Positions 35,094-43,648 of a stretch of DNA of 64,000 bases are shown piece by piece (the stretch's first letter is position 1; each line of letters opens with the position of its first letter). Location: the NCBI RefSeq assembly GCF_900102345.1, contig NZ_FNKB01000002.1, positions 310,001 to 374,000 of the forward strand. Reading direction: 5' to 3'. The DNA comes from Leucobacter chromiiresistens. Lineage in GTDB: Bacteria > Actinomycetota > Actinomycetes > Actinomycetales > Microbacteriaceae. Position numbers and translations under genes: made by a program. The notes beneath the pieces are model-generated. The model ran no database searches and was not told the DNA's origin. It saw only the letters and a list, made by a program, of their open reading frames with translations.

Positions 35094-36563
35094 CTACCCG
35101 CACCAGTCGCTGAGCCCGCCGATCGCGGACCGCACGGTCGCGCCCGAGTCGAGGCGCACGTAGTTCGTCGTGGTCTGCGCGTACCCGGGGGCCGACGCGG
35201 CACCATCGGCAGCGCCCCCGTCCGAGATGGTCTCGACGGCCGCGAACTCGGCGTTCGGCGAGAGGCAGACGCGGCCGATGCGCGTGGACGCCGCGGCCGG
35301 TGCGAAGACGCTGCGCGTCTCGCCGTCGCGCTCCACGAGCACGGAGCCGCCGGCGACGAGGGAGCCGTCGCCGAGCGCCGAGCCCGCCGACCGGGGGTCG
35401 ACGCCGTCGGCGACGGGCGGCGGCTCGCCCGGCGTCGAGGCCGCTCGCGCCAGCACGGCGTCGGGGGCGGCCGCGAGCACGGCGCGATCGTCGGCGCCGG
35501 CGGGCTGCACCATCGGGGTGCGCTCGGGCTCCGCATCGAGCGTTCCCGTGACGATCCCGCCGAGGTCAACGAGCGACGGGCCCGCCGCATCCGCAACCGC
35601 GAGCGCGGTGGTGCCCGGGACGAAGCCGAGCAGGTCTCCCGAGAGACCTAGGTCGAAGACGCGCGGCTCGGGCACCGACTCCCAGCCGAAGAGCCGGCCG
35701 TCGGGGCTCTGCAGCACGAGCGAGGTCGTACCCGGCACGAAGCGCCAGTCCCGCACGGGTACGGGCGACCCATCGGCTCCGGTCACGATCGACACGATGG
35801 CGGTCGCGGGGTCGATCACGAGCAGCGTGCGATCGTACTCCGTGCCGTCGTCGCCGGCGCCCGAGGCGACGACCCCGATCACGCCGCTGCGCGCCTCGCT
35901 GCGGAGCTGCCCGAGGTGCGGCGCCGTCATCACGCGGAACGGGTCGGGATCGGCGAAGGTCGCAGCGGATCCGCCGTCCGTCGTCGCCGCATGGACGTCG
36001 AGCGCCGCCCGGCCCGTCTCGTCTCGCAGCACGGTCGCGAGCCCGTCGCCCGTGATCGCGTACTCTTCGATGCGGGGCGCCGCGAAGACCTCGCGGGTGG
36101 CAGCGGGATCCTGCAGACGGTGCTCCAGCAGTCGGTCGCCGCCCGGGGAGCGGCTCAGCGTGTAGGTCGCCGGGTCGGGTGTGCGCACCGGCGCCGAGAC
36201 CACGTCGCTGCTTCCGGTCGCGGCTCCGCTCACCCGCGCCTCGATGCGGTACTCGGCGCCGGTGTCGAGCATCTCGAGGAAGCGGACGGTGAGCGAGCTG
36301 CCGTCGGAGGAGACGTCGATCGGCGTCTCGGGCCGCACGCTCACGGCGGCGGCGTCGACGTCGGCGATCGGCTGGCTGAAGTGCAGTTGCACGCGCTGGT
36401 CGGTGCGCGAGACGAGCAGCGCCGTATCGGCGTCGACGCCCGCGAGGCGGGGCGGCTGCACGAGGTTGGCGACGGCGAGGCCCGCGGCGAGCAGGCCGAG
36501 GATCGCGAATACCGCGATGCGCGACACCAGGGCGCGCCGTGCAGCTCTCGGCTCAGTAGACAT
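35094..36563 (-). CDS. membrane-anchored extracytoplasmic protein of unknown function
   Basis: A 489-residue protein with an N-terminal helix (VSRIAVFAILGLLAAGLAVANLV) and an otherwise soluble exterior part. Residues 45-125 resemble an Ig-like bacterial domain (VQLHFSQPIADVDAAAVSV, LTVRFLEMLDTGAEYRIEA). The rest shows repeated beta-strand and turn patterns (YAITGDGLATVLRDETGR, DWRFVPGTTSLVLQSPDGRLFGW), like a beta-propeller. Few Cys or His are present. The ATG overlaps the TIGR03943 gene stop by 11 bases, so it is the last gene of the Zur-box operon. Function is unknown. Confidence 0.78.
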   Translation of the reverse strand: MSTEPRAARRALVSRIAVFAILGLLAAGLAVANLVQPPRLAGVDADTALLVSRTDQRVQLHFSQPIADVDAAAVSVRPETPIDVSSDGSSLTVRFLEMLDTGAEYRIEARVSGAATGSSDVVSAPVRTPDPATYTLSRSPGGDRLLEHRLQDPAATREVFAAPRIEEYAITGDGLATVLRDETGRAALDVHAATTDGGSAATFADPDPFRVMTAPHLGQLRSEARSGVIGVVASGAGDDGTEYDRTLLVIDPATAIVSIVTGADGSPVPVRDWRFVPGTTSLVLQSPDGRLFGWESVPEPRVFDLGLSGDLLGFVPGTTALAVADAAGPSLVDLGGIVTGTLDAEPERTPMVQPAGADDRAVLAAAPDAVLARAASTPGEPPPVADGVDPRSAGSALGDGSLVAGGSVLVERDGETRSVFAPAAASTRIGRVCLSPNAEFAAVETISDGGAADGAASAPGYAQTTTNYVRLDSGATVRSAIGGLSDWCG

Positions 36564-37299
36564 ACGGGTCTTCCGGTTCGTCGATGGCGGTGACGGCGAA
36601 GGGGCGCAGCACCACGGGCTGGTCGCTCGTCACGTCGGGGTTCGCGACGAAGACGCCCTCGACCTCGACCCAGGATCCCTCGGGGTGCTCGCCCGCCCAG
36701 CCGGGCGCGAGCACCGGCACGCCGAGCGGTTGGGCGTCGACCGCGCAGCAGGAGACGACGAAGCGGGCGGCGGTGAAGAGATCTGGCTCCCCGCCGGGCG
36801 AGGGGAGCACGAACCCGATGAAGCGCGCCGTGCGGCCCTCGGCCTCCGCGCCGCCGCCCTGCCGCAGCAGCATCGCCCAGTCATGGGCGTCGCGGTCGGC
36901 ATCCGCTCCCGCTGCGGGAGCGTCGCCCGCCGGGCCCGATCCCGCGTTCACCTGCCGCTGCTGAGCAGTCGCGACGGAGAGCGTGGTCGGCGGGGCCACG
37001 AGCAGGGCGGCGGCGGTCGCGCCGACGAGCAGCACCGCCCCGGCGAGGGAGAGCGCGCGCCTCAGCGGACGGGGTGCGCTCCCGTCGTGCGCATCCGACC
37101 GCTCAGCGCGGCGCAGGGCGGGAACCGCCGCGCACAGCGCGATCGCGGCGATCGCGCAGAGCGACACGGTGAACCAGAAGTATCTCGGGTGCACGTACCA
37201 GCCGAGGCGCCCCGTCGCGGCGAGCCAGAGGATCGCGGCGATCCCGAGCCCGCTCAGGATGATCCCGCGCCAGTACCGGTCGAAGCGCTCACGCCACAA
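36553..37299 (-). CDS. TIGR03943-family putative permease subunit
   Basis: A 248-residue membrane protein that usually pairs with the UPF0718 permease. Two N-terminal helices (IILSGLGIAAILWLAAT, FWFTVSLCAIAAIALCAAV) and a third near residue 90 precede an exterior domain with FVVSCCAVDAQPLGVPV. The TTG at 37299 is the only in-frame start near the family N-terminus, giving an 11-base overlap with the permease stop. The Cys pair could bind a metal. Transported substrate is not established. Confidence 0.85.
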   Translation of the reverse strand: MWRERFDRYWRGIILSGLGIAAILWLAATGRLGWYVHPRYFWFTVSLCAIAAIALCAAVPALRRAERSDAHDGSAPRPLRRALSLAGAVLLVGATAAALLVAPPTTLSVATAQQRQVNAGSGPAGDAPAAGADADRDAHDWAMLLRQGGGAEAEGRTARFIGFVLPSPGGEPDLFTAARFVVSCCAVDAQPLGVPVLAPGWAGEHPEGSWVEVEGVFVANPDVTSDQPVVLRPFAVTAIDEPEDPYVY

Positions 37300-38293
37300 G
37301 GTTCAGCCCCCATCCGATGACGAGGCAGCAGAGGGCCACGAGGCCGGTGAGCAGCGCGAGCGCGCGGGCGGTGAAGGTGGTGCGCAGCAGGGCGAGCATC
37401 TTGACGTCCATCATCGCCCCGAAGAGGAGGAAGGCCACGATGCTGCCCGGCAGGAAGGTCGCGCTGAGCGAGAGGATGAAGAAGGCGTCGACGCTCGAGC
37501 AGATCGAGATGATGAACGCGAGCAGCATGAGCGCGAGCACGGACCAGAGCGGATGCGACCCGAGCGCGAGGAGAAGGTCGCGCGGCGCACCCACCTGGAT
37601 CGCTCCGGCCAGCGCAGACCCGATCACGAGGGCGGGCATCAGGGCGCTGGTCTCCTCCGCGATTCCGACGAGGCTCCGCTGCATCCGGCTCTGACGCGCG
37701 TGCTCGTGACCGTGCGCGCACTGGGCGCGGAAGCCGTCGGCGAGCAGCGCGGACTGCTGCGCGGAGCGGCTGAGGAGCCAGCCCGCGAGGTTCGCGATCA
37801 CGAATCCGCCGATGATGCGCGCTGCGAGAATCCCATCGCTCCACCCGAACGCGTGGTACGTGGTGACGATGGTCACCGGGTTGAGCACCGGGGCGGCGAG
37901 CAGGAAGGTCGCGGCCTCGGAGACGGTGAAGCCCCGCAGCATGAGCCCGCGCGCGAGCGGAACGTTGCCGCACTCGCAGACGGGGAGGAGCACGCCGGTG
38001 ACCGACAGCACCGCGCGCCGCAGCGCCGCGTTGCGGGGCAGCACGCGATCGATGACCGACTGGGGCACCCAGACCTGCACGACCGTGGAGAGCAGGATGC
38101 CGAGGAAGACGAACGGCAGCGACTCGATGAAGACGCTCAGCGACAGCGCGACGAAGTCGGCGAGCGCCTCGGGCAGTGCGAGCGCGTCGCTCGCGCCATC
38201 GGTGAGCGCCCGCACGCCGATCGCGGCGACGAGCGCCAGGGCGGCGGAGCCGGCGAGCACGAGCGCGCGCGAGCGGTGCACCACCGCCGCCAT
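37289..38293 (-). CDS. UPF0718/DUF318-family permease
   Basis: A 334-residue permease with eight to ten helices. The PVCECGNVPLARGLMLRG motif (Cys106, Cys108) is the family hallmark, together with AAPVLNPVTIVTTYHAF and ISICSSVDAFFILSL. A central cytoplasmic loop with CAHGHEHARQS supplies additional His. It begins the permease/TIGR03943/unknown-protein operon 80 bases downstream of a Zur-type box, so metal (probably zinc) is the likely cargo; arsenite is handled by other members. Confidence 0.88.
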   Translation of the reverse strand: MAAVVHRSRALVLAGSAALALVAAIGVRALTDGASDALALPEALADFVALSLSVFIESLPFVFLGILLSTVVQVWVPQSVIDRVLPRNAALRRAVLSVTGVLLPVCECGNVPLARGLMLRGFTVSEAATFLLAAPVLNPVTIVTTYHAFGWSDGILAARIIGGFVIANLAGWLLSRSAQQSALLADGFRAQCAHGHEHARQSRMQRSLVGIAEETSALMPALVIGSALAGAIQVGAPRDLLLALGSHPLWSVLALMLLAFIISICSSVDAFFILSLSATFLPGSIVAFLLFGAMMDVKMLALLRTTFTARALALLTGLVALCCLVIGWGLNLVA

Positions 38294-38372
38294 ACCGCCT
38301 CCGATCCGAACCGGGTCGGAGCTCCGAGCCGATTCCGCATGGCGCGATCGGGGGAGGTTCGATCGGCGCCGC

Positions 38373-38392
38373 CGATAATCGTTCTCAGTATA
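38373..38392 (-). promoter_or_regulatory. Zur-type operator of the permease operon
   Basis: On the minus strand TATACTGAGAACGATTATCG is seen: a TATACT -10 element joined to a 15-base site matching TGATAATAATTATCA at 11 of 15 positions. The overlap of -10 and box is the same as at 34916-34935, although this copy is not a perfect palindrome. Confidence 0.6.
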
Positions 38393-38485
38393 GAAGCGGC
38401 GAAGGTCGCCCGGCCGAGAGGCGGGTGCGTGTCGCCGCGCCGCGCGATCGGGAGCAACGGCAGACGACGCCCGCGACGCGCATCG

Positions 38486-38893
38486 TCAGCGGGCGGGCGA
38501 CGCGCTGCGGCACGCCGAGCAGATGCCGAAGACCTCGAGCGTGTGCGAATGCACGTCGAACCCGTGCGTGCGCGCCACCGAGGTGAACCACGCCTCGTCG
38601 GGCGGCTCGATCTCGATGGTGGTGCCGCAGCTCGTGCAGACCATGTGGTGGTGATGCGTCTGCGGATCCTCGCAGGCGCGGTACAGCTGACCATCGGGGG
38701 TGGAGATCGCGTCGGCCTCCCGGTTCTCGACCAGCGCGTTCAGCTGACGGTACACCGTCGCGATCCCGATCTTCGAGCCGTCGTCCGAGAGTCGCCGGTG
38801 CAGCTCCTGGGCCGAGATGAAGCCGGCCATCGATTCGAGTGCGGTGCGCACCGCCGCGCCCTGCGCGGTACGCCGGGTGCGAGTGGATGTCAC
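38486..38893 (-). CDS. zur: Fur-family zinc uptake regulator (Zur)
   Basis: A 135-residue Fur-family repressor: N-terminal winged helix (FISAQELHRRLSDDGSKIGIATVYRQLNALVE) and dimerisation domain with the structural zinc Cys4 (Cys86, Cys89, Cys125, Cys128) and a regulatory His cluster (THHHHMVC, GFDVHSH). Zur rather than Fur or PerR is favoured by the neighbouring zinc-free rpmJ and cobW-like genes. GTG 38893 has a GGGAGA site nearby. It is monocistronic or read into the permease operon, 192 bases downstream. Confidence 0.9.
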   Translation of the reverse strand: MTSTRTRRTAQGAAVRTALESMAGFISAQELHRRLSDDGSKIGIATVYRQLNALVENREADAISTPDGQLYRACEDPQTHHHHMVCTSCGTTIEIEPPDEAWFTSVARTHGFDVHSHTLEVFGICSACRSASPAR

Positions 38894-39109
38894 GGTGGGT
38901 CTCCCAGGGTCGAGGGTCGCCTCCGATGCTAGCAGCGGAGCGCCGCCCCGAGTTCTCCTGCCGGCGAACGCCCGGGAGCGGGGGCGGAGGCCAGCGGCTG
39001 CGGCGAGGCTCGACGCCCCGCGCCTGGGCACCTGTGCGCCCCTGCGCCGCGCTTCCGCGAACGCGGCGGGGCGGATACGCTGGTCGGAGGAACGGGAAGG
39101 GGCGGTCGC

Positions 39110-39598
39110 GTGGGGTTGTTCAGTGAAAGCGCCGCTCCGATCGCCGGCGGCGATGCCCGTCTCCAGCCGCTGAGGCAGCAGCGTCTCGAGGTCGTACTCG
39201 ACGAGCTGGGCTGGACGTACACGGTCGACGACGCGGGCGACGCCCGCGGCGGCTGGGAATCGGGATCGTTCTTCTTCCTCGTCGACGACGAGGCCGAGCC
39301 GTTGCTCTGCGTGCGCGGCTACTGGGGCGGGCGGCTCGGCGAAGCGGAGTACCTCGGCGCACTCGAGCTCTGCAACCTCTGGAACGCCGACCGGCTCTGG
39401 CCGAAGACGTTCGTCGGGCGCGACGACGACGGGTCGATCCGTCTGAACGGCGAGCACACCGTCGATTACGCCGCGGGCGTCACCGACGCCCAGCTCGCCC
39501 AGCACCTGCGCTGCGCCGTCGGCACGACGCTGGCGTTCTTCGCGGAGGCGGGCGACGCCTTCCCGGAGGCGCGGGTGCGAGCGCAGGCGCCGCGCTGA
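39110..39598 (+). CDS. YbjN domain-containing protein
   Basis: A 162-residue soluble protein with the YbjN-type fold (LDELGWTYTVDDAGDARGGW, FFFLVDDEAEPLLCVRGYW, LELCNLWNADRLWPKTF). YbjN-like domains resemble type III secretion chaperones, but the actinobacterial members have no assigned function. GTG 39110 follows GGGAAGGGG by 9 bases, with a GATACGCT-type -10 upstream. It precedes a GlxA-type regulator by 13 bases. Confidence 0.82.
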   Translation: MGLFSESAAPIAGGDARLQPLRQQRLEVVLDELGWTYTVDDAGDARGGWESGSFFFLVDDEAEPLLCVRGYWGGRLGEAEYLGALELCNLWNADRLWPKTFVGRDDDGSIRLNGEHTVDYAAGVTDAQLAQHLRCAVGTTLAFFAEAGDAFPEARVRAQAPR

Positions 39599-39611
39599 GT
39601 AGGCTGGGCGC

Positions 39612-40553
39612 ATGAAACGCGTCGCCGTCGTCGTGCTCGAGGGCGCGAAGCCGATGGACGTCGGCATTCCCGCGCAGGTGTTCACCCACCGCGCCAGCAT
39701 GCCCTACTCGGTCGACGTGTGCGGCATCAGGCCCGGTCTGATCGCCGGAGGCGACGGGCTCTCGTACCACGTGGAGCACGGGCTGGAGGCGCTCGACGAG
39801 GCCGATCTCGTCTTCGTCCCGGGATACCGGTTCCCCGACCGCGACGCGGCGCCGCGAGTGCTCACGGAGGCCCTCGGCCGCGCGCACGCCCGCGGGGCCA
39901 TTCTCGCGGCGATCTCGACCGGCGCCTTCGCGCTGGCCGCCACGGGGCTGCTCGACGGCAGGCGGGCGACGACGCACTGGCACTACGCCCGGCGTCTCGC
40001 CGAGCGGTTCCCCGAGGTGCAGGTCGACGACCGGGTGCTGTTCGTCGACGAGGGCGCCGTGCTCACCTCGGCGGGCGCCGCCTCCGGAATCGACCTGTGC
40101 CTGCACCTGCTGCGCCGCGAGTCGGGCATGGCCGTGGCCAATCACGCCGCTCGCCGCCTCGTCGCCGCGCCCTATCGCAGCGGCGGTCAGGCGCAGTACC
40201 TGCCGCACAGCGTGCCGGAGTCGACGGGGGAGCGGTTCACCCAGACCCGCGAGTGGGCGCTGCGCCACCTCGGCGAGCCGCTGACCATCGCCCGGCTCGC
40301 GGAGCACGCGCGCGTCTCGGAGCGCACCTTCTCCCGGCGCTTCCTCGATGAGACCGGGTACACCCCGATGCAGTGGGTGATGCGCGCCCGCGTGGATCGC
40401 GCGCGCGAGCTGCTGGAGGAGACGGATCTCGGCATCGACACCATCTCGGCGGCCGTGGGGCTGGGATCGGCGACGAACCTGCGCCGGCACTTCAGGCAGG
40501 TGCTCGGCACGGCGCCGACGGCGTATCGGCGCACGTTCTCGCAGTCGTCGTAG
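39612..40553 (+). CDS. GlxA-type AraC regulator with DJ-1/PfpI domain
   Basis: A 313-residue regulator: residues 1-170 form a DJ-1/PfpI amidotransferase-like domain (VLEGAKPMDVGIPAQVF, LVFVPGYRFPD, AAISTGAFALAATGLLDGRRATTHW) in which the usual nucleophile Cys is Ser, so it is probably a ligand-binding, non-catalytic domain. Residues 210-313 hold two AraC helix-turn-helix motifs (LTIARLAEHARVSERTFSRRF and ISAAVGLGSATNLRRHFRQVLG). ATG 39612 lies 9 bases after TAGGCT, suggesting a leaderless message. Target genes are unknown; the adjacent gap gene is possible. Confidence 0.9.
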   Translation: MKRVAVVVLEGAKPMDVGIPAQVFTHRASMPYSVDVCGIRPGLIAGGDGLSYHVEHGLEALDEADLVFVPGYRFPDRDAAPRVLTEALGRAHARGAILAAISTGAFALAATGLLDGRRATTHWHYARRLAERFPEVQVDDRVLFVDEGAVLTSAGAASGIDLCLHLLRRESGMAVANHAARRLVAAPYRSGGQAQYLPHSVPESTGERFTQTREWALRHLGEPLTIARLAEHARVSERTFSRRFLDETGYTPMQWVMRARVDRARELLEETDLGIDTISAAVGLGSATNLRRHFRQVLGTAPTAYRRTFSQSS

Positions 40554-40713
40554 CGCCCGGTCCGAGCGCCCCGAGCGGTGCGGTTCCGCCCGATCCGACG
40601 CTGGCGGTTTCCGTTCGAATGATGGCAATGCGGCCACTGGCGTGCGGGCGCGCGAGGGGCCACTCTGGAATGAGTCCACACTGCACCCCACCTCGAAGGA
40701 GATCGAAGAGCCC

Positions 40714-41712
40714 ATGACCCGTCGGGTAGCCATCAACGGATTCGGACGCATCGGCCGGGGCGTACTGCGCGTCCTGCTGCAGGAGCGGAACGACCTCGAG
40801 GTCGTCGCGATCAACGACCTCACCGACGCGCCCACGCTGGCGCACCTGCTCTCCCGCGACTCGCTCTACGGCAAGCTCGAGCAGCCGGTGAGCGTCGACG
40901 GCACGACGCTCGTCGTCGGCGACCGCCGCATCGAGATCCTCGGCGAGCGCGATCCCGCGAACCTGCCCTGGGCGGAGCTCGGCGTCGACGTCGTGCTCGA
41001 ATCGACCGGCCTCTTCACGAAGGCGGAGGACGCGCAGAAGCACATCGACGCCGGCGCGAAGCGCGTGCTCATCAGCGCCCCGGGCAAGGGCGCGGATCTG
41101 ACCCTGGTGGTCGGCGTGAACGACGACCTCTACGACCCCGAGCAGCACCGCATCGTGTCGAACGCCTCGTGCACGACCAACGCGCTCGCGCCGCTCGCGA
41201 AGGTGCTCGACGACCTCGCCGGCATCGAGTGGGGCACCATGATGACGGTGCACGCCTACACGGCCGACCAGCGCCTGCAGGACGCACCGCACTCCGACCT
41301 GCGCCGCGCCCGCGCCGCAGCCCTGAACATCGTGCCGACGTCGACCGGCGCGGCGACCGCGATCGGCCTCGTGCTGCCGCAGCTCGACGGCAAGCTCGTC
41401 GGCGGATCCCTCCGCGTGCCCGTGCCCGTCGGCTCGATCGTCGAGCTCACCGCGGTGGTCTCCCGCGAAGTCACCCGCGACGAGGTGCTCGCCGCCTACC
41501 GCGCCGCCGCCGACGGCCCGCTCGACGGCGTGCTCGAGTACTCCGAGGAGCCGCTCGTCTCATCGGACATCGTGGGCAACCCGCACAGCTCCATCTTCGA
41601 CTCCGAGCTGACGTACGTCGACGGCAAGCACGTCAAGGTCACCGCCTGGTACGACAACGAATGGGGCTTCTCGAACCGCGCGGCGCAGGTGCTCGGCACG
41701 CTCGCCGCGTAG
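40714..41712 (+). CDS. gap: glyceraldehyde-3-phosphate dehydrogenase, type I
   Basis: A 332-residue GAPDH: Rossmann motif INGFGRIGRGVLR, coenzyme-specificity INDLTD (Asp35, favouring NAD), active-site SNASCTTN (Cys153), and HAYTADQRLQDAPHSDLRRARAA. GAAGGAGAT precedes ATG 40714 by 11 bases. It is transcribed alone and is not linked to pgk or tpiA, so it may be a second GAPDH copy. Upstream, two GGCCACT heptamers are 26 bases apart (40632 and 40658). Confidence 0.96.
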   Translation: MTRRVAINGFGRIGRGVLRVLLQERNDLEVVAINDLTDAPTLAHLLSRDSLYGKLEQPVSVDGTTLVVGDRRIEILGERDPANLPWAELGVDVVLESTGLFTKAEDAQKHIDAGAKRVLISAPGKGADLTLVVGVNDDLYDPEQHRIVSNASCTTNALAPLAKVLDDLAGIEWGTMMTVHAYTADQRLQDAPHSDLRRARAAALNIVPTSTGAATAIGLVLPQLDGKLVGGSLRVPVPVGSIVELTAVVSREVTRDEVLAAYRAAADGPLDGVLEYSEEPLVSSDIVGNPHSSIFDSELTYVDGKHVKVTAWYDNEWGFSNRAAQVLGTLAA

Positions 41713-41726
41713 CCCGGAGCGCGCAC

Positions 41727-41773
41727 AGCAATAGCGGCCCCGCCCGATCCGATCGGGCGGGGCCGCTATTGCT
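41727..41773. terminator. gap terminator, 23-base perfect stem
   Basis: AGCAATAGCGGCCCCGCC continues to a perfect inverted copy: 23-base arms (41727-41749 and 41751-41773) around a single centre base. It serves both gap and the convergent DUF3054 gene, whose stop lies 13 bases away. The AT-rich ends give A- and T-rich flanks on either strand. Confidence 0.85.
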
Positions 41774-41785
41774 TCCGCTGCTGCG

Positions 41786-42205
41786 TCAGCGGGAGGCGCG
41801 AGCGCGGAGCCTCAGCACCAGGGCGGCGATCGCCCGCCATCCGACCAGGAAGACGCCGAGCGTCACCGCCGTGACGACGATGAACGACGGCGCCGTGCCC
41901 GCGCCGGTTGCCGCGCGCAGGAGCATGCCGATGACCACCGCCCCGGCCCAGACGGGGAGCCCGGTGCGCACGATCGCCAGCGGCCGCCTGACGGCGAGCA
42001 CGGCGAGCCACGCGATCCCCAGCCCCGCGAGGAACGGCCACGCCGTTCCCAGCAGGCCGAGCAGCGTCTCGGCGCGCGCGTGGCTGCTCCGCCCGATGCC
42101 GGCGAACAGGAGCACGAACACGACGTCGATCGCGAGCGCGATGGCGACGGCGCGGCCCGAAGCGGAGGCGCCGCTGCGGTCTCTGCGGCCGGTCGCCGCG
42201 CTCAC
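41786..42205 (-). CDS. DUF3054 family membrane protein
   Basis: A 139-residue protein with four hydrophobic helices (VAIALAIDVVFVLLFAGIGR, WPFLAGLGIAWLAVL, VWAGAVVIGMLLRA, IVVTAVTLGVFLVGWRAIAAL). The SSHARAE segment after helix 1 is typical of DUF3054. GTG 42205 overlaps the hisN-like stop by 4 bases (GTGA), so the pair is co-translated. Function is unknown. Confidence 0.85.
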   Translation of the reverse strand: MSAATGRRDRSGASASGRAVAIALAIDVVFVLLFAGIGRSSHARAETLLGLLGTAWPFLAGLGIAWLAVLAVRRPLAIVRTGLPVWAGAVVIGMLLRAATGAGTAPSFIVVTAVTLGVFLVGWRAIAALVLRLRARASR

Positions 42206-43011
42206 CGGTCCGCCTCCGCGCGCGAGCGCTCGATCACGTGGAGCACCGCGTCGTGCACCCGCCCGTTCGTCGCGAGCGAGCTTCCGTTCCAGGCGCTCTC
42301 GGCACCGTCGATGTCGGTGAACCGCCCGCCCGCCTCGCGCACGATCGGCACGAGCGCGGCGAGATCGTACGGCTTCACGTCGAACTCGGCGACGATGTCG
42401 ACGAGGCCCTCCGCCAGCAGCATGTACGACCACATGTCGCCGTAGGCGCGATCCCGCCAGACCGCCCGCGAGAGATCGATGAGCGGCCGCAGATACCCCG
42501 CCAGATCCCATTGCTCGATGCTCTGGAAGCTCAGCGAGGCGTGCTCGAGGTCGGAGACCGCCGAGACGCGCAGGCGACGGGCCTCCGTCCCCTGCTGCCG
42601 ACCCCACGCACCCGCACCGGTCTCGGCCCACCACCGGGCGCCGAACGCCGGCGCCGAGACGACGCCGACCGTCGGGCTCCCGTCGACCTCGAGTGCGATG
42701 AGGGTCGCCCAGTTCGGCACGCCGCGGAGGAAGTTGGACGTGCCGTCGATGGGATCGATGATCCATCGCCGCGCGCCCCGGTCCTCCCGCCCCGACTCCT
42801 CGCCGAGGAACCCGTCGTGCGGGCGCTCGGCGGCGATGCGCTCGCGCAGTGCGCGCTCGACCGCCGTATCCGCATCGGTGACGAAGGTGCGATCCGGCTT
42901 CGTGTCGATCGCGAGATCGGCGGCGCGGAAGCGGGGCAGCGAGATCGCATCGGCCAGATCCGCGAGTTCGAGGGCCAGCGAGAGATCGGGCGAGGGGAGC
43001 GCTCGGGTCAT
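42202..43011 (-). CDS. hisN: inositol monophosphatase family, probable histidinol-phosphatase
   Basis: A 269-residue phosphatase with metal motifs FLGEESG, WIIDPIDGTSNF and KPYDLAALVPIVREAGG. The order FVTDADTAVERALRERI and PNWATLIALE resembles actinobacterial HisN, the monofunctional histidinol-phosphate phosphatase; inositol phosphatase activity cannot be excluded. ATG 43011 is chosen since GGAAGG lies 7 bases upstream; a GTG two codons earlier is possible. Confidence 0.8.
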   Translation of the reverse strand: MTRALPSPDLSLALELADLADAISLPRFRAADLAIDTKPDRTFVTDADTAVERALRERIAAERPHDGFLGEESGREDRGARRWIIDPIDGTSNFLRGVPNWATLIALEVDGSPTVGVVSAPAFGARWWAETGAGAWGRQQGTEARRLRVSAVSDLEHASLSFQSIEQWDLAGYLRPLIDLSRAVWRDRAYGDMWSYMLLAEGLVDIVAEFDVKPYDLAALVPIVREAGGRFTDIDGAESAWNGSSLATNGRVHDAVLHVIERSRAEADR

Positions 43012-43052
43012 GGACACACCTTCCGTGAGCGGAAACCGGGCGGATACGCGAA

Positions 43053-43077
43053 AAGCCCGGTATCAGATACCGGGCTT
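43053..43077 (-). terminator. tRNA-Lys terminator
   Basis: A 12-base perfect stem (AAGCCCGGTATC with GATACCGGGCTT, one-base centre) followed on the minus strand by TTTT. It lies 10 bases after the tRNA 3' end and before hisN. Confidence 0.85.
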
Positions 43078-43086
43078 CTCGAACTG

Positions 43087-43159
<73 letters not shown>

Positions 43160-43299
43160 ATATCGCTGTTCCGAGGCCTTGCCTCGCTGAGCAACGGATG
43201 AAACTCTAACACGTTCGCGGGGGAGCCCTCAAATCGAGGGCGGTATCCCGCGCGCGTCGCCCGAGCCTCCGCCGTTCGGGGCCCGAGCGGCGCGTCCGC

Positions 43300-43509
43300 T
43301 CAGCGCAGCTTCCTGCGCTCCTGCTCCTGCTCGTCTTGCTCCTGCATCGAGACGGTGGCGATGGCGAGGGCCAGACCGGCGAGCCAGGCGCCCCAGACCA
43401 GATACCGCCGCCAGTCCTTGCGCATCGAACCGGTGCGCCGCGCGGTGCTCAGCGCTCCGAACGCGGCGCCGATCACTCCGGGATTGGTGACGTACTTGCC
43501 AATGGACAC
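43300..43509 (-). CDS. small membrane protein
   Basis: A 69-residue protein starting VSIGKYVTNPGVIGAAF, with one or two hydrophobic segments (LVWGAWLAGLALAIATV) and a Gln/Glu/Arg-rich tail. GTG 43509 has GGGAGG 6 bases upstream. No family was recognised; the ribosome site and codon bias support it as real. Confidence 0.65.
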   Translation of the reverse strand: MSIGKYVTNPGVIGAAFGALSTARRTGSMRKDWRRYLVWGAWLAGLALAIATVSMQEQDEQEQERRKLR

Positions 43510-43648
43510 GGTGCCTCCCAGCGGTCGATGATGATGACCGTTTCAGCCTAGCGGGAGGGTCTGCGGCGGGGAGGGGGTTGCGGTAGCCTGGCACCGACAG
43601 GCTTCGCGCAGGCGAGGTCGCGGAACGGATGATGAAGGAGAAGCCGGC

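Noticed and set aside
35094..38293. Arsenic resistance operon from the ArsP-like permease
   Set aside because: No arsR, arsC or arsenite-type operator; neighbouring genes and boxes point to zinc.
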